This document shows positions 36,287 through 44,357 of a stretch of DNA of 64,000 nucleotides, in pieces. The DNA is from an uncultured Dehalococcoidia bacterium (GTDB lineage Bacteria; Chloroflexota; Dehalococcoidia; Lucifugimonadales; GCA-2712585). The notes beneath the pieces were generated by a model. That model was not told where the DNA came from. It saw only the letters and a program-made list of their open reading frames with translations, and did no database searches. Location: the NCBI GenBank assembly GCA_958295715.1, contig OY282371.1:1659697-1723696 (forward strand), given 5' to 3'. Position 1 is the first letter of the stretch. Each line of letters opens with the position of its first letter. The position numbers and the translations under genes were made by a program.

Positions 36287-37772
36287 GCTGTTGGTCCTAG
36301 ACGTGGGGACCAGCGCGGTCCACTGCATGATTACCGACGGGCTGGGCAACCCCATCGCATCCGCCGACGGCCCCATACGCTACTTCAGGCCCGAGGGCAC
36401 CTCGGAGCTAACCCTGGAGTTCCACCCCCAAGAGCTTCTGAACGCCGCCGGCCTGCTGGCCGCCAGGTGTCTGAAGCAGGCCGGCGCGCGGGCGGGGGAA
36501 GTCAAGGCCGTAAGCGTCGCCAGCCAGCGCCACGGGGTCGTGTTCCTAGACCGGAAAGGCGAGGAGTTGCTGGTCAGCCCCAACGTGGACACGCGGGCGG
36601 CCTTTGAAGGCGCGGCCATCGACGAGGAGCTAGGCCCGGACATCTACCGCAGGGCCGGGCAGAGCCGGGGGTTGCTGCTGGCCCCCAGCCGCCTCCGTTG
36701 GCTGGAGAACAACCGCCCAGACTCGTTTCAACGGCTGGACTCCATCCTGACCGTCGGCGGGTGGCTCGCCTACCAGCTCACCGGCCAACGGGCCTGCGAG
36801 CCGTCCCTGGCCGCCGGCGTCGGCCTCCTGAACGTGAACGAGGGCGGGCGGGACGGCCCCCTCTTGGAGAAGCTAGGCGTCCCGGAATCCCTGCTGCCGC
36901 CCCTGTCAACGGCCGGGGAAATCGTGGGAACGTTGACCCCCGATCTCGCCGCCGGCTGGGGACTTGACCCCGGCGTCCCGGTGACCCTGGCGGGGGCCGA
37001 CACCCAGTGCGGCCTCCTGGGAATGGGCCTCGGCAGACCCGGCGACACTGGCGTGGTGGCCGGCTGGAGTTGCGCCATGCAGATGGTCACCCCGCGGCCG
37101 TGCTATGATGACGCGAGCCGGGCCTGGGTCAGCCCCATTCCTCTGAGGGCGGCCTGGGTGTCCGAGGCCAACCTGGGCGACGCGGGCAACGCCCACCGGT
37201 GGCTAACGGAGGGGTTCTTGCATCGAGACTCTGCCACAGAGGAGCGCGACGCCGGGGCCGCCGCGGTTCCCCCCGGCAGCGACGGCGTTATCTCCTATCT
37301 GGGAACGGCTCCAACCGCCGCTGCCGAGGCCGGGTTGAGGAGGGGCGGCATCCTGTTTCCCACCCCCCTCCAGTACCAGACGCCCACCCCCGCGCGGACG
37401 CTGAGGGCCTTCTGGGAGAGCCTAGCCTACGCCCTCAAGTCCAACCTCGCCGCCATAGAGCGGGCGGCGGGAAGGAACGCGGAGGCCCTGTGCCTGGGCG
37501 GGGGCATGTCCCGGAGCCGGCTGCTGGCGAAGATAACCGCCAGCGTCCTCAACCGGGAGGCGCGGCGCAGCCTCATCCCCCAGGCGTCGGCCCGGGGCGC
37601 GGCCCTGGCCGCAGGCGTGGCGGCAGGCCTCCTCGACGGCAGCCAACCCCTAACCCCTATGTGGGAAGGCGTGGAGCCGGACCCAGCCGAGGCCCTGGAA
37701 TACCGGGAGCTTTATCACCAATGGAAGGGCCTGTACCACAGGCTTCAGGAGGGTGACAGTGACCTCTACTAG
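36276..37772 (+). CDS. FGGY-family carbohydrate kinase
   Basis: A 498 aa sugar kinase (xylulokinase/fuculokinase/glycerol kinase class) with an N-terminal phosphate loop LVLDVGTSAVHC, the ATP-site segment CLGGGMSRSRLLAKITASVL, and a SQRHGVVFLD segment. The TTG start at 36276 overlaps the previous gene by 11 nt. The following gene is a class II aldolase, so a ketose could be phosphorylated here and cleaved by the next enzyme, as in fucose or rhamnose catabolism. The sugar is unknown. Confidence 0.88.
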   Translation: MRAKLLVLDVGTSAVHCMITDGLGNPIASADGPIRYFRPEGTSELTLEFHPQELLNAAGLLAARCLKQAGARAGEVKAVSVASQRHGVVFLDRKGEELLVSPNVDTRAAFEGAAIDEELGPDIYRRAGQSRGLLLAPSRLRWLENNRPDSFQRLDSILTVGGWLAYQLTGQRACEPSLAAGVGLLNVNEGGRDGPLLEKLGVPESLLPPLSTAGEIVGTLTPDLAAGWGLDPGVPVTLAGADTQCGLLGMGLGRPGDTGVVAGWSCAMQMVTPRPCYDDASRAWVSPIPLRAAWVSEANLGDAGNAHRWLTEGFLHRDSATEERDAGAAAVPPGSDGVISYLGTAPTAAAEAGLRRGGILFPTPLQYQTPTPARTLRAFWESLAYALKSNLAAIERAAGRNAEALCLGGGMSRSRLLAKITASVLNREARRSLIPQASARGAALAAGVAAGLLDGSQPLTPMWEGVEPDPAEALEYRELYHQWKGLYHRLQEGDSDLY

Positions 37773-38445
37773 ATGGCAAGGGGAGCGCGCGCGGCTCCAG
37801 CGAGTCTGCGTCCGTCTGGTCCGGGCGGGCCTCGTGACGGGCTCAAGCGGCAACGTCAGTATGCGCCTCAGACACGGCGGCGGAGACCTGGTCCTGATAA
37901 CGCCCAGGGGCGCCGACCTCGAGGAGCTTGCGCCCAGCCAACTCGCCATCATCGACATGGAGGGCGAACCCGTGGAGGAGGAGCTTCCCCCCTCGTCGGA
38001 GTCGGCCCTGCACCTGGCCGTGTATCTAGGCCGGCCCGACGTGGGGGCCGTCGTCCACACCCACCCCGTCTTCTCCTCCGTGGCGGCCGTGGCCGGGAGG
38101 GAGATACCTCCCCTCCTCGACGAGGTGATAATAAAGATAGGCGGGGGCGTGCGGGTGGCTGAGCACGCCTTCCCCGGGACAGAGGAGTTGGCCGCAAATG
38201 CCCTTCATGCCCTCGGCGACCGGATGGCGGCCCTTTTGCGCAACCACGGGCTGCTGACCGTGGGCAAATCCCCCGAAACGGCCCTTGAGAACAGCCTTTT
38301 GGTAGAACGTCTGGCACAGGTTTTCCTGTATACTAGCCTCACCGGAGGGGCCAACCCGCTGCCAGCGGAGGCGGCCAGCGTGGAGAAGGAGTTGTACATG
38401 ATGCAAAGAGCGGCAGAGCGCGAAACCGGAGACCCGGAGGTATAG
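37759..38445 (+). CDS. Class II aldolase/adducin family protein (fuculose-phosphate aldolase-like)
   Basis: A 228 aa zinc-dependent aldolase-fold protein. It has the SSGNVSMRL phosphate loop, the SSESALHLAVY catalytic-acid region, the metal-binding HTHP, and LRNHGLLTVG with the third His. GTG at 37759, five bases after AGGAGGG, is preferred; an in-frame GTG at 37753 is also possible. It overlaps the kinase gene and probably acts on that kinase's product. Confidence 0.87.
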   Translation: MTSTRWQGERARLQRVCVRLVRAGLVTGSSGNVSMRLRHGGGDLVLITPRGADLEELAPSQLAIIDMEGEPVEEELPPSSESALHLAVYLGRPDVGAVVHTHPVFSSVAAVAGREIPPLLDEVIIKIGGGVRVAEHAFPGTEELAANALHALGDRMAALLRNHGLLTVGKSPETALENSLLVERLAQVFLYTSLTGGANPLPAEAASVEKELYMMQRAAERETGDPEV

Positions 38446-38817
38446 ATGGTATCGGTGCCTAAGTTCATCCTCCGGAGGCTCTACGTCAAGGGCAGCCTGA
38501 CCAACACTGAGGAGGGCATGGAGTTCCAGTTGATGAACAAGCTGGGCTCCGGCTACGCCCGGCGCCTCCTGCCCCTGACCGTGGACGGCGAGGACGTGTC
38601 CCCGGAGCGGTGCGAATTCAACGTCGACGGCGCGGTGGTGTCCTTTGACTCCGTAACCAAGGAGAACCCCTTCACCATGGCCCTGAACAAGGCCACCACC
38701 GTAAGGGCCAGAGGCGTGACCCTAACCGACGGGCCCCACAACATCGGCATGGGCTTCGAGGTGGCCGGGTTGGGCGTCCTGAAGTTCGACTTCACCGACA
38801 CCGCCACAGGTGGTTAG
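38446..38817 (+). CDS. Conserved small protein of unknown function
   Basis: A 123 aa, mostly beta-strand-like soluble protein with no signal peptide or membrane helix and no domain I recognise. The ATG starts immediately after the aldolase stop, and its end overlaps the epimerase start by 8 nt, so it belongs to the same operon. Phrases such as GHNIGMGFEV-like and LGVLKFDFTDT suggest a compact lipocalin or beta-barrel-like fold, but this is only an impression. Confidence 0.6.
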   Translation: MVSVPKFILRRLYVKGSLTNTEEGMEFQLMNKLGSGYARRLLPLTVDGEDVSPERCEFNVDGAVVSFDSVTKENPFTMALNKATTVRARGVTLTDGPHNIGMGFEVAGLGVLKFDFTDTATGG

Positions 38818-39775
38818 CCCCGCCGCCGGCTCCGTCGTGGCCGTAACCGGCTCATCCGGGTATATCGGCTCACACCTCCTCCAGAAGCTAGAGGAGAAAT
38901 CGTCCCTGGCCAGGCTCATCGCCGTGGACGTGCGGCCTCCATCCATGCCCATTCACAACGTTGACTCCCACCGCCTCGACCTCACCAAGCCGCTGAACGG
39001 GCTGTTTCAAGGCCCGCCCATAGACACGGTGGTGCACCTGGCCTTCAACCTGCGAGAGGGCCGGACGCCGCGGGAGGCTCAAACCATTCAGACCAACAAC
39101 CTGTTGGGGCTGGAGAACCTGCTGCGCGGCTGCCGGATGGGCAAGGTGAAGAACTTCGTCTACCTGAGCAGCCACACAGTCTACGGGGCCCACGCCGACA
39201 ACCCGGTTCCCATTACCGAGGAAGCGCCCTTCAGGCCGCTCATGGGATTCCAGTACTCCGTCACCAAGGCCATGAGCGAGGAGATGCTGCGGCGGTTCGC
39301 CGAGGAGAACCCCCAGGTGGGCGTCACCATATTGCGGTGCTGCATGGTCTTGGGGCTTGGCGGCGTGAACCACGTGGCGAGGGCCCTGCAAAAACCCCTC
39401 CTAATCAAGATAGCCGGCTGCGACCCGCCCCTACAGTTCATCCACGTTAGGGACCTGGTGCAAGTCCTCAGCCTCTTCAGCGTTGAACCCACGCCGGGGG
39501 TCTTCAACGTGGCGGGGGATGGGGTGGTGCGATACAGCCGCATGGCCAAAATCATGGGGCAGCGGGCGCTGTCTCTGCCGCGCCTGGCCGCATACCCCCT
39601 GGTGCATTTGACCTGGAAGCTGCGGCTGCAAAGGGAGGCCGCCGCCTCGGGTCTGGACTTCATACGGCACCCGATAATCATGGCCACGGGCAGGGTGAAG
39701 CAGGCGACGGGATACCGGTTCCGCTACACCTCCGAGGAGGCCGTCAGCTCCTTTGCGGCGTTAGAAGAGTCCTAA
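38810..39775 (+). CDS. NAD-dependent epimerase/dehydratase family protein
   Basis: A 321 aa extended SDR with Rossmann GSSGYIGSHLL, acidic VDVRPP after strand 2, YLSSHTVYG, and the catalytic YSVTK. It resembles UDP-sugar 4-epimerases and hopanoid/steroid-associated SDRs. GTG start. It is the last gene of the long rightward run that begins with the prenyl synthase; a repeat-filled gap follows. Its substrate is not evident. Confidence 0.87.
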   Translation: MVSPAAGSVVAVTGSSGYIGSHLLQKLEEKSSLARLIAVDVRPPSMPIHNVDSHRLDLTKPLNGLFQGPPIDTVVHLAFNLREGRTPREAQTIQTNNLLGLENLLRGCRMGKVKNFVYLSSHTVYGAHADNPVPITEEAPFRPLMGFQYSVTKAMSEEMLRRFAEENPQVGVTILRCCMVLGLGGVNHVARALQKPLLIKIAGCDPPLQFIHVRDLVQVLSLFSVEPTPGVFNVAGDGVVRYSRMAKIMGQRALSLPRLAAYPLVHLTWKLRLQREAAASGLDFIRHPIIMATGRVKQATGYRFRYTSEEAVSSFAALEES

Positions 39776-40260
39776 CGCGCGGCCGGTGGATGGCGGGAGG
39801 CCCTGCCTCTCAGTCATTCCCGTGAAAACGGGAATCCAGGAACCCTTCATCCCAAGACCAACGTCCCACAAAACAAAAGTGGGCACACGTGCCCTTCCCG
39901 CGCAGGCGGGAATCCATCCCCCTCTTGATACCCCGCCAGCCGCTAACCGGCATCCAACCACGGCGCCGGTCAGTCATTCCCGCCCCTCCTGTCCGTCATT
40001 CCCGTGAAAACGGGAGTCCAGGAAGGCCCCAACCCAGAACCACGAATGTGTCGCTCTCATGCCCCTGCCCTGCTCCACCGACCCGGAGTGCTGTGAGAGG
40101 GGACGATGGCGTTAGAAGGAAATCGGGAAGATGGATTCCCGCCTGCGCGGGAATGACGGATAGGAGGGATGGATTCCCGCCTGCGCGGGAATGACGAGAA
40201 AGGGAGACAGGAATGACGGATGGGGGAGGCCGGCAGGAAGGGCCGATGTAGAGACAGGAG
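39776..40260. repeat. Repeat-rich intergenic region with palindromic hairpins
   Basis: Hairpins lie at 39816-39835 (GAAA-loop form), about 39895-39914 (degenerate left arm), 39998-40017 (one mismatch), 40135-40154 and 40173-40192. Half-sites recur at 39976 and 40210, 22 nt from the neighbouring hairpins. The segment 39813-39915 resembles 55567-55670 (hairpin, ATCC(C/T), CCAACG, CAAAA, GTGGGC, CGTGCCC or CGCGCCC, hairpin). No genes are supported. Confidence 0.8.
39993..40160 (+). mobile_element. MITE-like composite palindrome element, type B copy 1
   Basis: About 168 bp between two hairpins. It matches 51526-51704 in the same orientation by eye: CCAGGAAGGCCCCA, AATGTGTCGCTCTCA(T/C)GCCCC, CCCGGAG, GGACGATGGCG, TAGA and ATGGATTCCCGCCTGCGC occur in both, in the same order. 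Non-coding. Confidence 0.6.
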
Positions 40261-40295
40261 GGCCGGGATGCGGGCACAGGCCGGGCCGCAGCCCT

Positions 40296-40324
40296 TTGAC
40301 ACCCCTTGACCGCCGTAGCATACT
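40296..40324 (+). promoter_or_regulatory. Probable promoter of the amidase gene
   Basis: TTGACA (40296-40301), a 17 nt spacer and CATACT (40319-40324), 64 nt before the amidase ATG. Good -35 box and spacing, weaker -10 box. Confidence 0.6.
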
Positions 40325-40387
40325 AGCAAAACGCCCCGCGCCAACCAGCGCCCGCCAAGCCTCGACCGTCCGAGAAAGGACAAGAAG

Positions 40388-41815
40388 ATGATAGACAACG
40401 ACCTGGCCTTCGCCTCAGCGTCCGACCTAATCAAGCTCGTCGCAGACAAAAAGGTCTCCCCGGTGGAGTTGACCGACCTGTTCTTCCGCCGCATCGACAG
40501 TCTGGACTCGCAGCTGAACTCCTTCCTGCTCCTCACCCACGACATCGCGGCCAAAGCGGCCAAGGAGGCCGAGGCCGCCGTGATGCGGGGCGACCGGCTA
40601 GGCCCCCTCCACGGCCTGCCCATCTCCATCAAAGACACCCAAATGACCAAGGGCGTGGTGACCACCACCGGCTCCCTGGTGTTCAAGGACAGGACGCCGG
40701 AGCGGGACGCCGCCGTGGTGGAGCGGGTGAAGGCGGCCGGGGGCATAATGTTGGGCAAGACCAACACCTCGGAGTTCGCCCTGGTGGGCATGTGCGATAA
40801 CCGGCTGGGCGACAGCGGCCGCAACCCGTGGAACACCGGCTACACGCCGGGCGGCTCCAGCGGCGGGGCCGGGGCGGCCACCGCAGCCTACCTGTGCCCC
40901 ATGGCCACCGGCGGCGACGGCGGCGGCTCCATCCGCATACCCGCGAGCCTCTGCGGCATCTACGGCATCAAACCCACCCAAGGCCGGGTGTCGGGATACA
41001 CCGGGGTCGACGGCCCGCCCATGCCCAATCTTTTCGGACAGCAGGGACCCATGAGCCGCACGGTCCGCGACTCGGCCCTCCTCCTCCAGGTCCTGGCCGG
41101 CCACGACCCAAGGGACCCCATCTCCCTGCGGGAACCTGTCCCCGACTTCCTGGCCGCCGTGGATAGGGACGTGAGGGGACTCCGCGTAGCCTGGAGCCCC
41201 GACTACGGGTTCGCCGCCGTGGAACCCGAGGTCTTGGACGTGACCGGAAAGGCCGCCAAGGTCTTCGAAGAGTTGGGATGCCACGTTGAGCAGTCGGACC
41301 TGGTCATGGACTCGCCATACAACGCCTTCGGCCCCATCTACGAGTCCAGCGGCTTCTTCTCCAACGGCCAGTTCCTAGAGAGCCACGGCCAGCAGATGAC
41401 CCACTACGCCCGGGAGTTCCTGGCCATGGGCGGGAGGGTCACCGCCATGGACTACGCCCGGGCCTTGGGCCACAGGGACCGCCTCATCGCCCAGATGGAC
41501 GCCCTGTTCGAGAAGCACGACCTCCTCCTATCTCCCACCCTGGCCCTGCCCGGCGTCCCCGTGGGCCAATTCCCCGAAGAGATAGCCGGCAGACCCGCCT
41601 ATCCCCACAAGTACTTCAGCTTCCACCCCTTCACCTACCCCATAAACGTCACGGGAAACGCCGCCGCCAGCGTCCCGGCGGGCCTCTCATCCAACGGGCT
41701 GCCCATTGGACTGCACATAGTCGGGAGAAGGGGGGACGAGGAAACGGTGATAGCCGCATCCGCCGCCTTCGAGCGGGCCAGGCCGTGGATACAGCGCCGC
41801 CCGCCGGTGGTCTGA
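40388..41815 (+). CDS. Amidase (amidase-signature family)
   Basis: A 475 aa Ser-cisSer-Lys hydrolase. Lys82 is in SIKDTQ, the Gly/Ser-rich GGSSGGAGAATAAY begins near residue 155, and nucleophile Ser181 is in GGGSIRIP. All three catalytic positions are present. AAAGGA precedes the ATG. It stands alone, with its own promoter. It could cleave amides, aryl acylamides or Asn/Gln-tRNA intermediates (GatA); without gatB or gatC nearby a catabolic amidase is more likely. Confidence 0.9.
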   Translation: MIDNDLAFASASDLIKLVADKKVSPVELTDLFFRRIDSLDSQLNSFLLLTHDIAAKAAKEAEAAVMRGDRLGPLHGLPISIKDTQMTKGVVTTTGSLVFKDRTPERDAAVVERVKAAGGIMLGKTNTSEFALVGMCDNRLGDSGRNPWNTGYTPGGSSGGAGAATAAYLCPMATGGDGGGSIRIPASLCGIYGIKPTQGRVSGYTGVDGPPMPNLFGQQGPMSRTVRDSALLLQVLAGHDPRDPISLREPVPDFLAAVDRDVRGLRVAWSPDYGFAAVEPEVLDVTGKAAKVFEELGCHVEQSDLVMDSPYNAFGPIYESSGFFSNGQFLESHGQQMTHYAREFLAMGGRVTAMDYARALGHRDRLIAQMDALFEKHDLLLSPTLALPGVPVGQFPEEIAGRPAYPHKYFSFHPFTYPINVTGNAAASVPAGLSSNGLPIGLHIVGRRGDEETVIAASAAFERARPWIQRRPPVV

Positions 41816-41885
41816 GGAACGGGAACGCGCGGCCAATCGCTGCCGTTCACTGCTCCGGAGCCTTACAAACTGCCGTATGGACAGG

Positions 41886-42539
41886 CTACTTAGATGACTT
41901 TCTAAACGCCTTGACCCGCTCCGGAAGCGTGAAGGCATAGGTGAGAAACATCTCTGTGAAATTTCTCAACTGTGTGGCGCTGTCGTTATCATATCTTTGC
42001 TCCTCATGAGCCGCACGATTGCCACCGATCCGGATTGCGTCTGCCCATTCCTGCATAGCTTCCGTAATTTTGCGCGTTTCACCCAATATACGGATCCGCT
42101 CAAACAAGGTTTTTCCCTTGGCCTCATCCTTCATTATCTCGTCCGTAGCTCTTTCTAGAGCGCGCCGGAACATTATGCCTGCGCTATTGTAATTCCCATG
42201 TTTTAGGCCATCTGCCCCTTCCCTAAACTCTTCATCTACTCTCGGAGGCAAGAATTCAGGCACATTTAACCCTTCTGGCTTGGGGTGCATTTCACCTATA
42301 CTAAATCCCTCTTTCCTTGGGTCGCCAGCACAATCACTCGGCTTGTGGCCATTGTCCTGAGCAACCAGTTTAACGACCACTCCTTCTCTGCAACTGCGAC
42401 AGGTGAAGAATGTGTTCCAGCTTATGAACAACTTTCCCTCATCAATGAACTCAAACCTTTCATTCACAGACTCCCCATTAAAGTCAAAGGTCATGCGCTG
42501 AGACTTGCAGTGAGGGCAATCTAAGGTTATTACAACCAT
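41886..42539 (-). CDS. DUF4145-type protein with N-terminal zinc ribbon
   Basis: About 217 aa. The N terminus has two CxxC pairs (CPHC and CRSC) forming a likely zinc ribbon. The C-terminal half has the DUF4145 pattern: HGNYNSAGIMFRRALERA, then IRIGGNRAAHE. ATG at 42539 is preferred because MVVITLDCPHC matches typical starts; an in-frame start lies 12 nt upstream. Base composition is visibly more AT-rich than the neighbours, suggesting recent acquisition. DUF4145 proteins occur beside restriction and other defence genes, but this one has no such partner here. Confidence 0.78.
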   Translation of the reverse strand: MVVITLDCPHCKSQRMTFDFNGESVNERFEFIDEGKLFISWNTFFTCRSCREGVVVKLVAQDNGHKPSDCAGDPRKEGFSIGEMHPKPEGLNVPEFLPPRVDEEFREGADGLKHGNYNSAGIMFRRALERATDEIMKDEAKGKTLFERIRILGETRKITEAMQEWADAIRIGGNRAAHEEQRYDNDSATQLRNFTEMFLTYAFTLPERVKAFRKSSK

Positions 42540-42630
42540 GGCTAACCTCAATCAAAGTGGAAGAAGACTACAACTTGCGGTATAGTACGCACTGTATGAA
42601 CACGATTATATACTAAAAAAGGAACAACCG

Positions 42631-43788
42631 ATGAAACGCGGACTAAGGGTTATAGACGGTGACGGCCACCTCCAAGAGCCGATGGACATGTGGACCAACT
42701 ACATGCCCCAGGAGTTCAAGCATCGCGCGCCCAACGTTATCGGGCACACGGGCAAGATAATCCACAGGTACGGCCCATGCGAGGTCTACCCGGAGGGGAA
42801 GGTCATCGCGTCAAGCGACGACACCTTCAGCCACATGGAGGAGCGGTACGGCGACGCCTACAGGTCCTGGTGGGGTATGCCGGAACGTCTCAGGGACATG
42901 GACCAGGAGGGCGTTGACGTGGCCATCGGCTTCCCCACCAACTGCCAACTCCTCGGCTCCAACGTGTGGGCCAAGGACCCCGACCTCCATGCCGCCATGA
43001 TAACCGCCTACAACAACTGGGCCGTCGACTACTGCAAGGACTCCGGCGGGCGGGTGAAGGCCATCGCCCACGCCACCTCCAGGTCCGTGGAAACCGGCGT
43101 GCAGGAGATATACCGCATGGCCGCCACGTCGGAGGTCGTGGGGATATTCCACCCCTCTATGGAGGTGGAGACCTCGTGGGGCGACGACGCCTACGAACCC
43201 ATCTGGCAGACCCTTGAGGAGACGGGAACGCCCGTATGCTGGCACGGCAGCGCTTCCCACCCCCTGGCCCGCTCCTTCGACCCCATACGGCACAAGTACG
43301 GGCCGCTGAGCCACGCCCTCATGCACCCCATGGGCGCAATGCTGGCCCTTGGCGGCATGGTGTACGGCGGCGTCTTGGAGCGGCGCCCCAACCTGAAGGC
43401 GGGATTCTACGAGTCCAACGCCGGGTGGCTCCCCTTCTGGCTCCACCGCCTAGACGACCACACCGACGGGCGGCAGGGCGTTTTCCTCAAGGCCAAGAAG
43501 AAGGAGGACGCCTTGGACAGTGGGAAGGGCATATCCATGCTGCCCAGCGAGTACTTCCGCCGCCAGTGCTTCATCGCCTGCGACGCCGACGAAGGCGCCC
43601 TGGCGCAGGTCGTCGAATACCTGGACGGGGATAACATCATCTTCAACACCGACTACCCCCACCCCGACGCCCCCTTCCCCGGAGCCGTGGACGCCTTTAT
43701 GGACCAGCCCATATCCGAGGGCCACAAGCGAAAGATCCTGTGGGACAACTCGGTGAAGCTCTACGGCGATAAGGTGTCTGTAGGCTAG
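42631..43788 (+). CDS. Amidohydrolase-2 family metal-dependent hydrolase
   Basis: A 385 aa TIM-barrel enzyme of the ACMS decarboxylase-like amidohydrolase family. The N-terminal metal motif is DGDGHLQEP (one metal-ligand His visible), with CWHGSASH and FNTDYPHPDAPFPG as later His/Asp ligands. Members decarboxylate or hydrolyse aromatic and heterocyclic acids. AAAGGA lies upstream of ATG. It is divergent from the DUF4145 gene and separated by about 90 AT-rich bases that should hold both promoters. Confidence 0.85.
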   Translation: MKRGLRVIDGDGHLQEPMDMWTNYMPQEFKHRAPNVIGHTGKIIHRYGPCEVYPEGKVIASSDDTFSHMEERYGDAYRSWWGMPERLRDMDQEGVDVAIGFPTNCQLLGSNVWAKDPDLHAAMITAYNNWAVDYCKDSGGRVKAIAHATSRSVETGVQEIYRMAATSEVVGIFHPSMEVETSWGDDAYEPIWQTLEETGTPVCWHGSASHPLARSFDPIRHKYGPLSHALMHPMGAMLALGGMVYGGVLERRPNLKAGFYESNAGWLPFWLHRLDDHTDGRQGVFLKAKKKEDALDSGKGISMLPSEYFRRQCFIACDADEGALAQVVEYLDGDNIIFNTDYPHPDAPFPGAVDAFMDQPISEGHKRKILWDNSVKLYGDKVSVG

Positions 43789-44300
43789 GCGCCCGCCCGC
43801 CGGCCGGGAATCTAGGGAGGCGGCGCGGAGCCGGCCGTCACGCCCGCCACCCTCTCATCCGTCATTCCCGCGAAGGCGGGAATCTAGGGGCGGGGCGCGT
43901 CGCAGAGCCGACCCCTTTAGGCCGTGGCGCGTCTCACTGCCATCCGTCATTCCCGCCCTCTTCTCCCGTCATTCCCGCGAAGGCGGGAATCCATCCCAAT
44001 GCTGCCGATTCATCACCGGCTAGACACCCGCCGACGGCCGTCACTCTCCCTTGACGAAGGGGCGGCCTGGTTGCGCGGGGAGAGCCGGGAACGCCCCTTT
44101 TTTTGTGGCGCGCTGGTCGCGGGATGAAGGGTTCCTGGATTCCCGCCTGCGCGGGAATGACGGAAAGGGGGACGCGGGAATGACGGAAGGGGGGGCGGGG
44201 GAATAGCGGACGGGTAGGGGGAGTGAAGGCGTATGGGGAGGCCGGGGTGACGAGAGATCCGGGCCGGGAAACTGTCCGTATTAGCCCTCGCGTGCGCTTG
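43789..44300. repeat. Repeat-rich intergenic region with palindromic hairpins
   Basis: Hairpins lie at 43864-43883, 43971-43990 and 44139-44158. Half-sites recur upstream at 43949 (22 nt before the second hairpin) and downstream at 44177 and 44200 (23 nt steps). No gene is supported. Confidence 0.8.
43966..44163 (+). mobile_element. MITE-like composite palindrome element, type A copy 2
   Basis: Second copy of the element seen in reverse orientation at 5396-5597. It is bounded by hairpins 43971-43990 and 44139-44158, and the interior order of shared words is the same. The two copies differ at perhaps a third of interior bases, so the insertions are not recent relative to each other. Confidence 0.6.
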
Positions 44301-44357
44301 CCGTAGACCAGTGGACATGTGCTACCGTTGAAGCACATTATGATGGAGGTGGGCGAG

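Noticed and set aside
43949-44200. Possible CRISPR-like array from regularly spaced CATTCCCG or GGAATGACGG units
   Set aside because: Units number only two or three, intervening sequence is 10-13 nt rather than 30-40, and no cas genes are present. The arrangement fits REP-like element tails.
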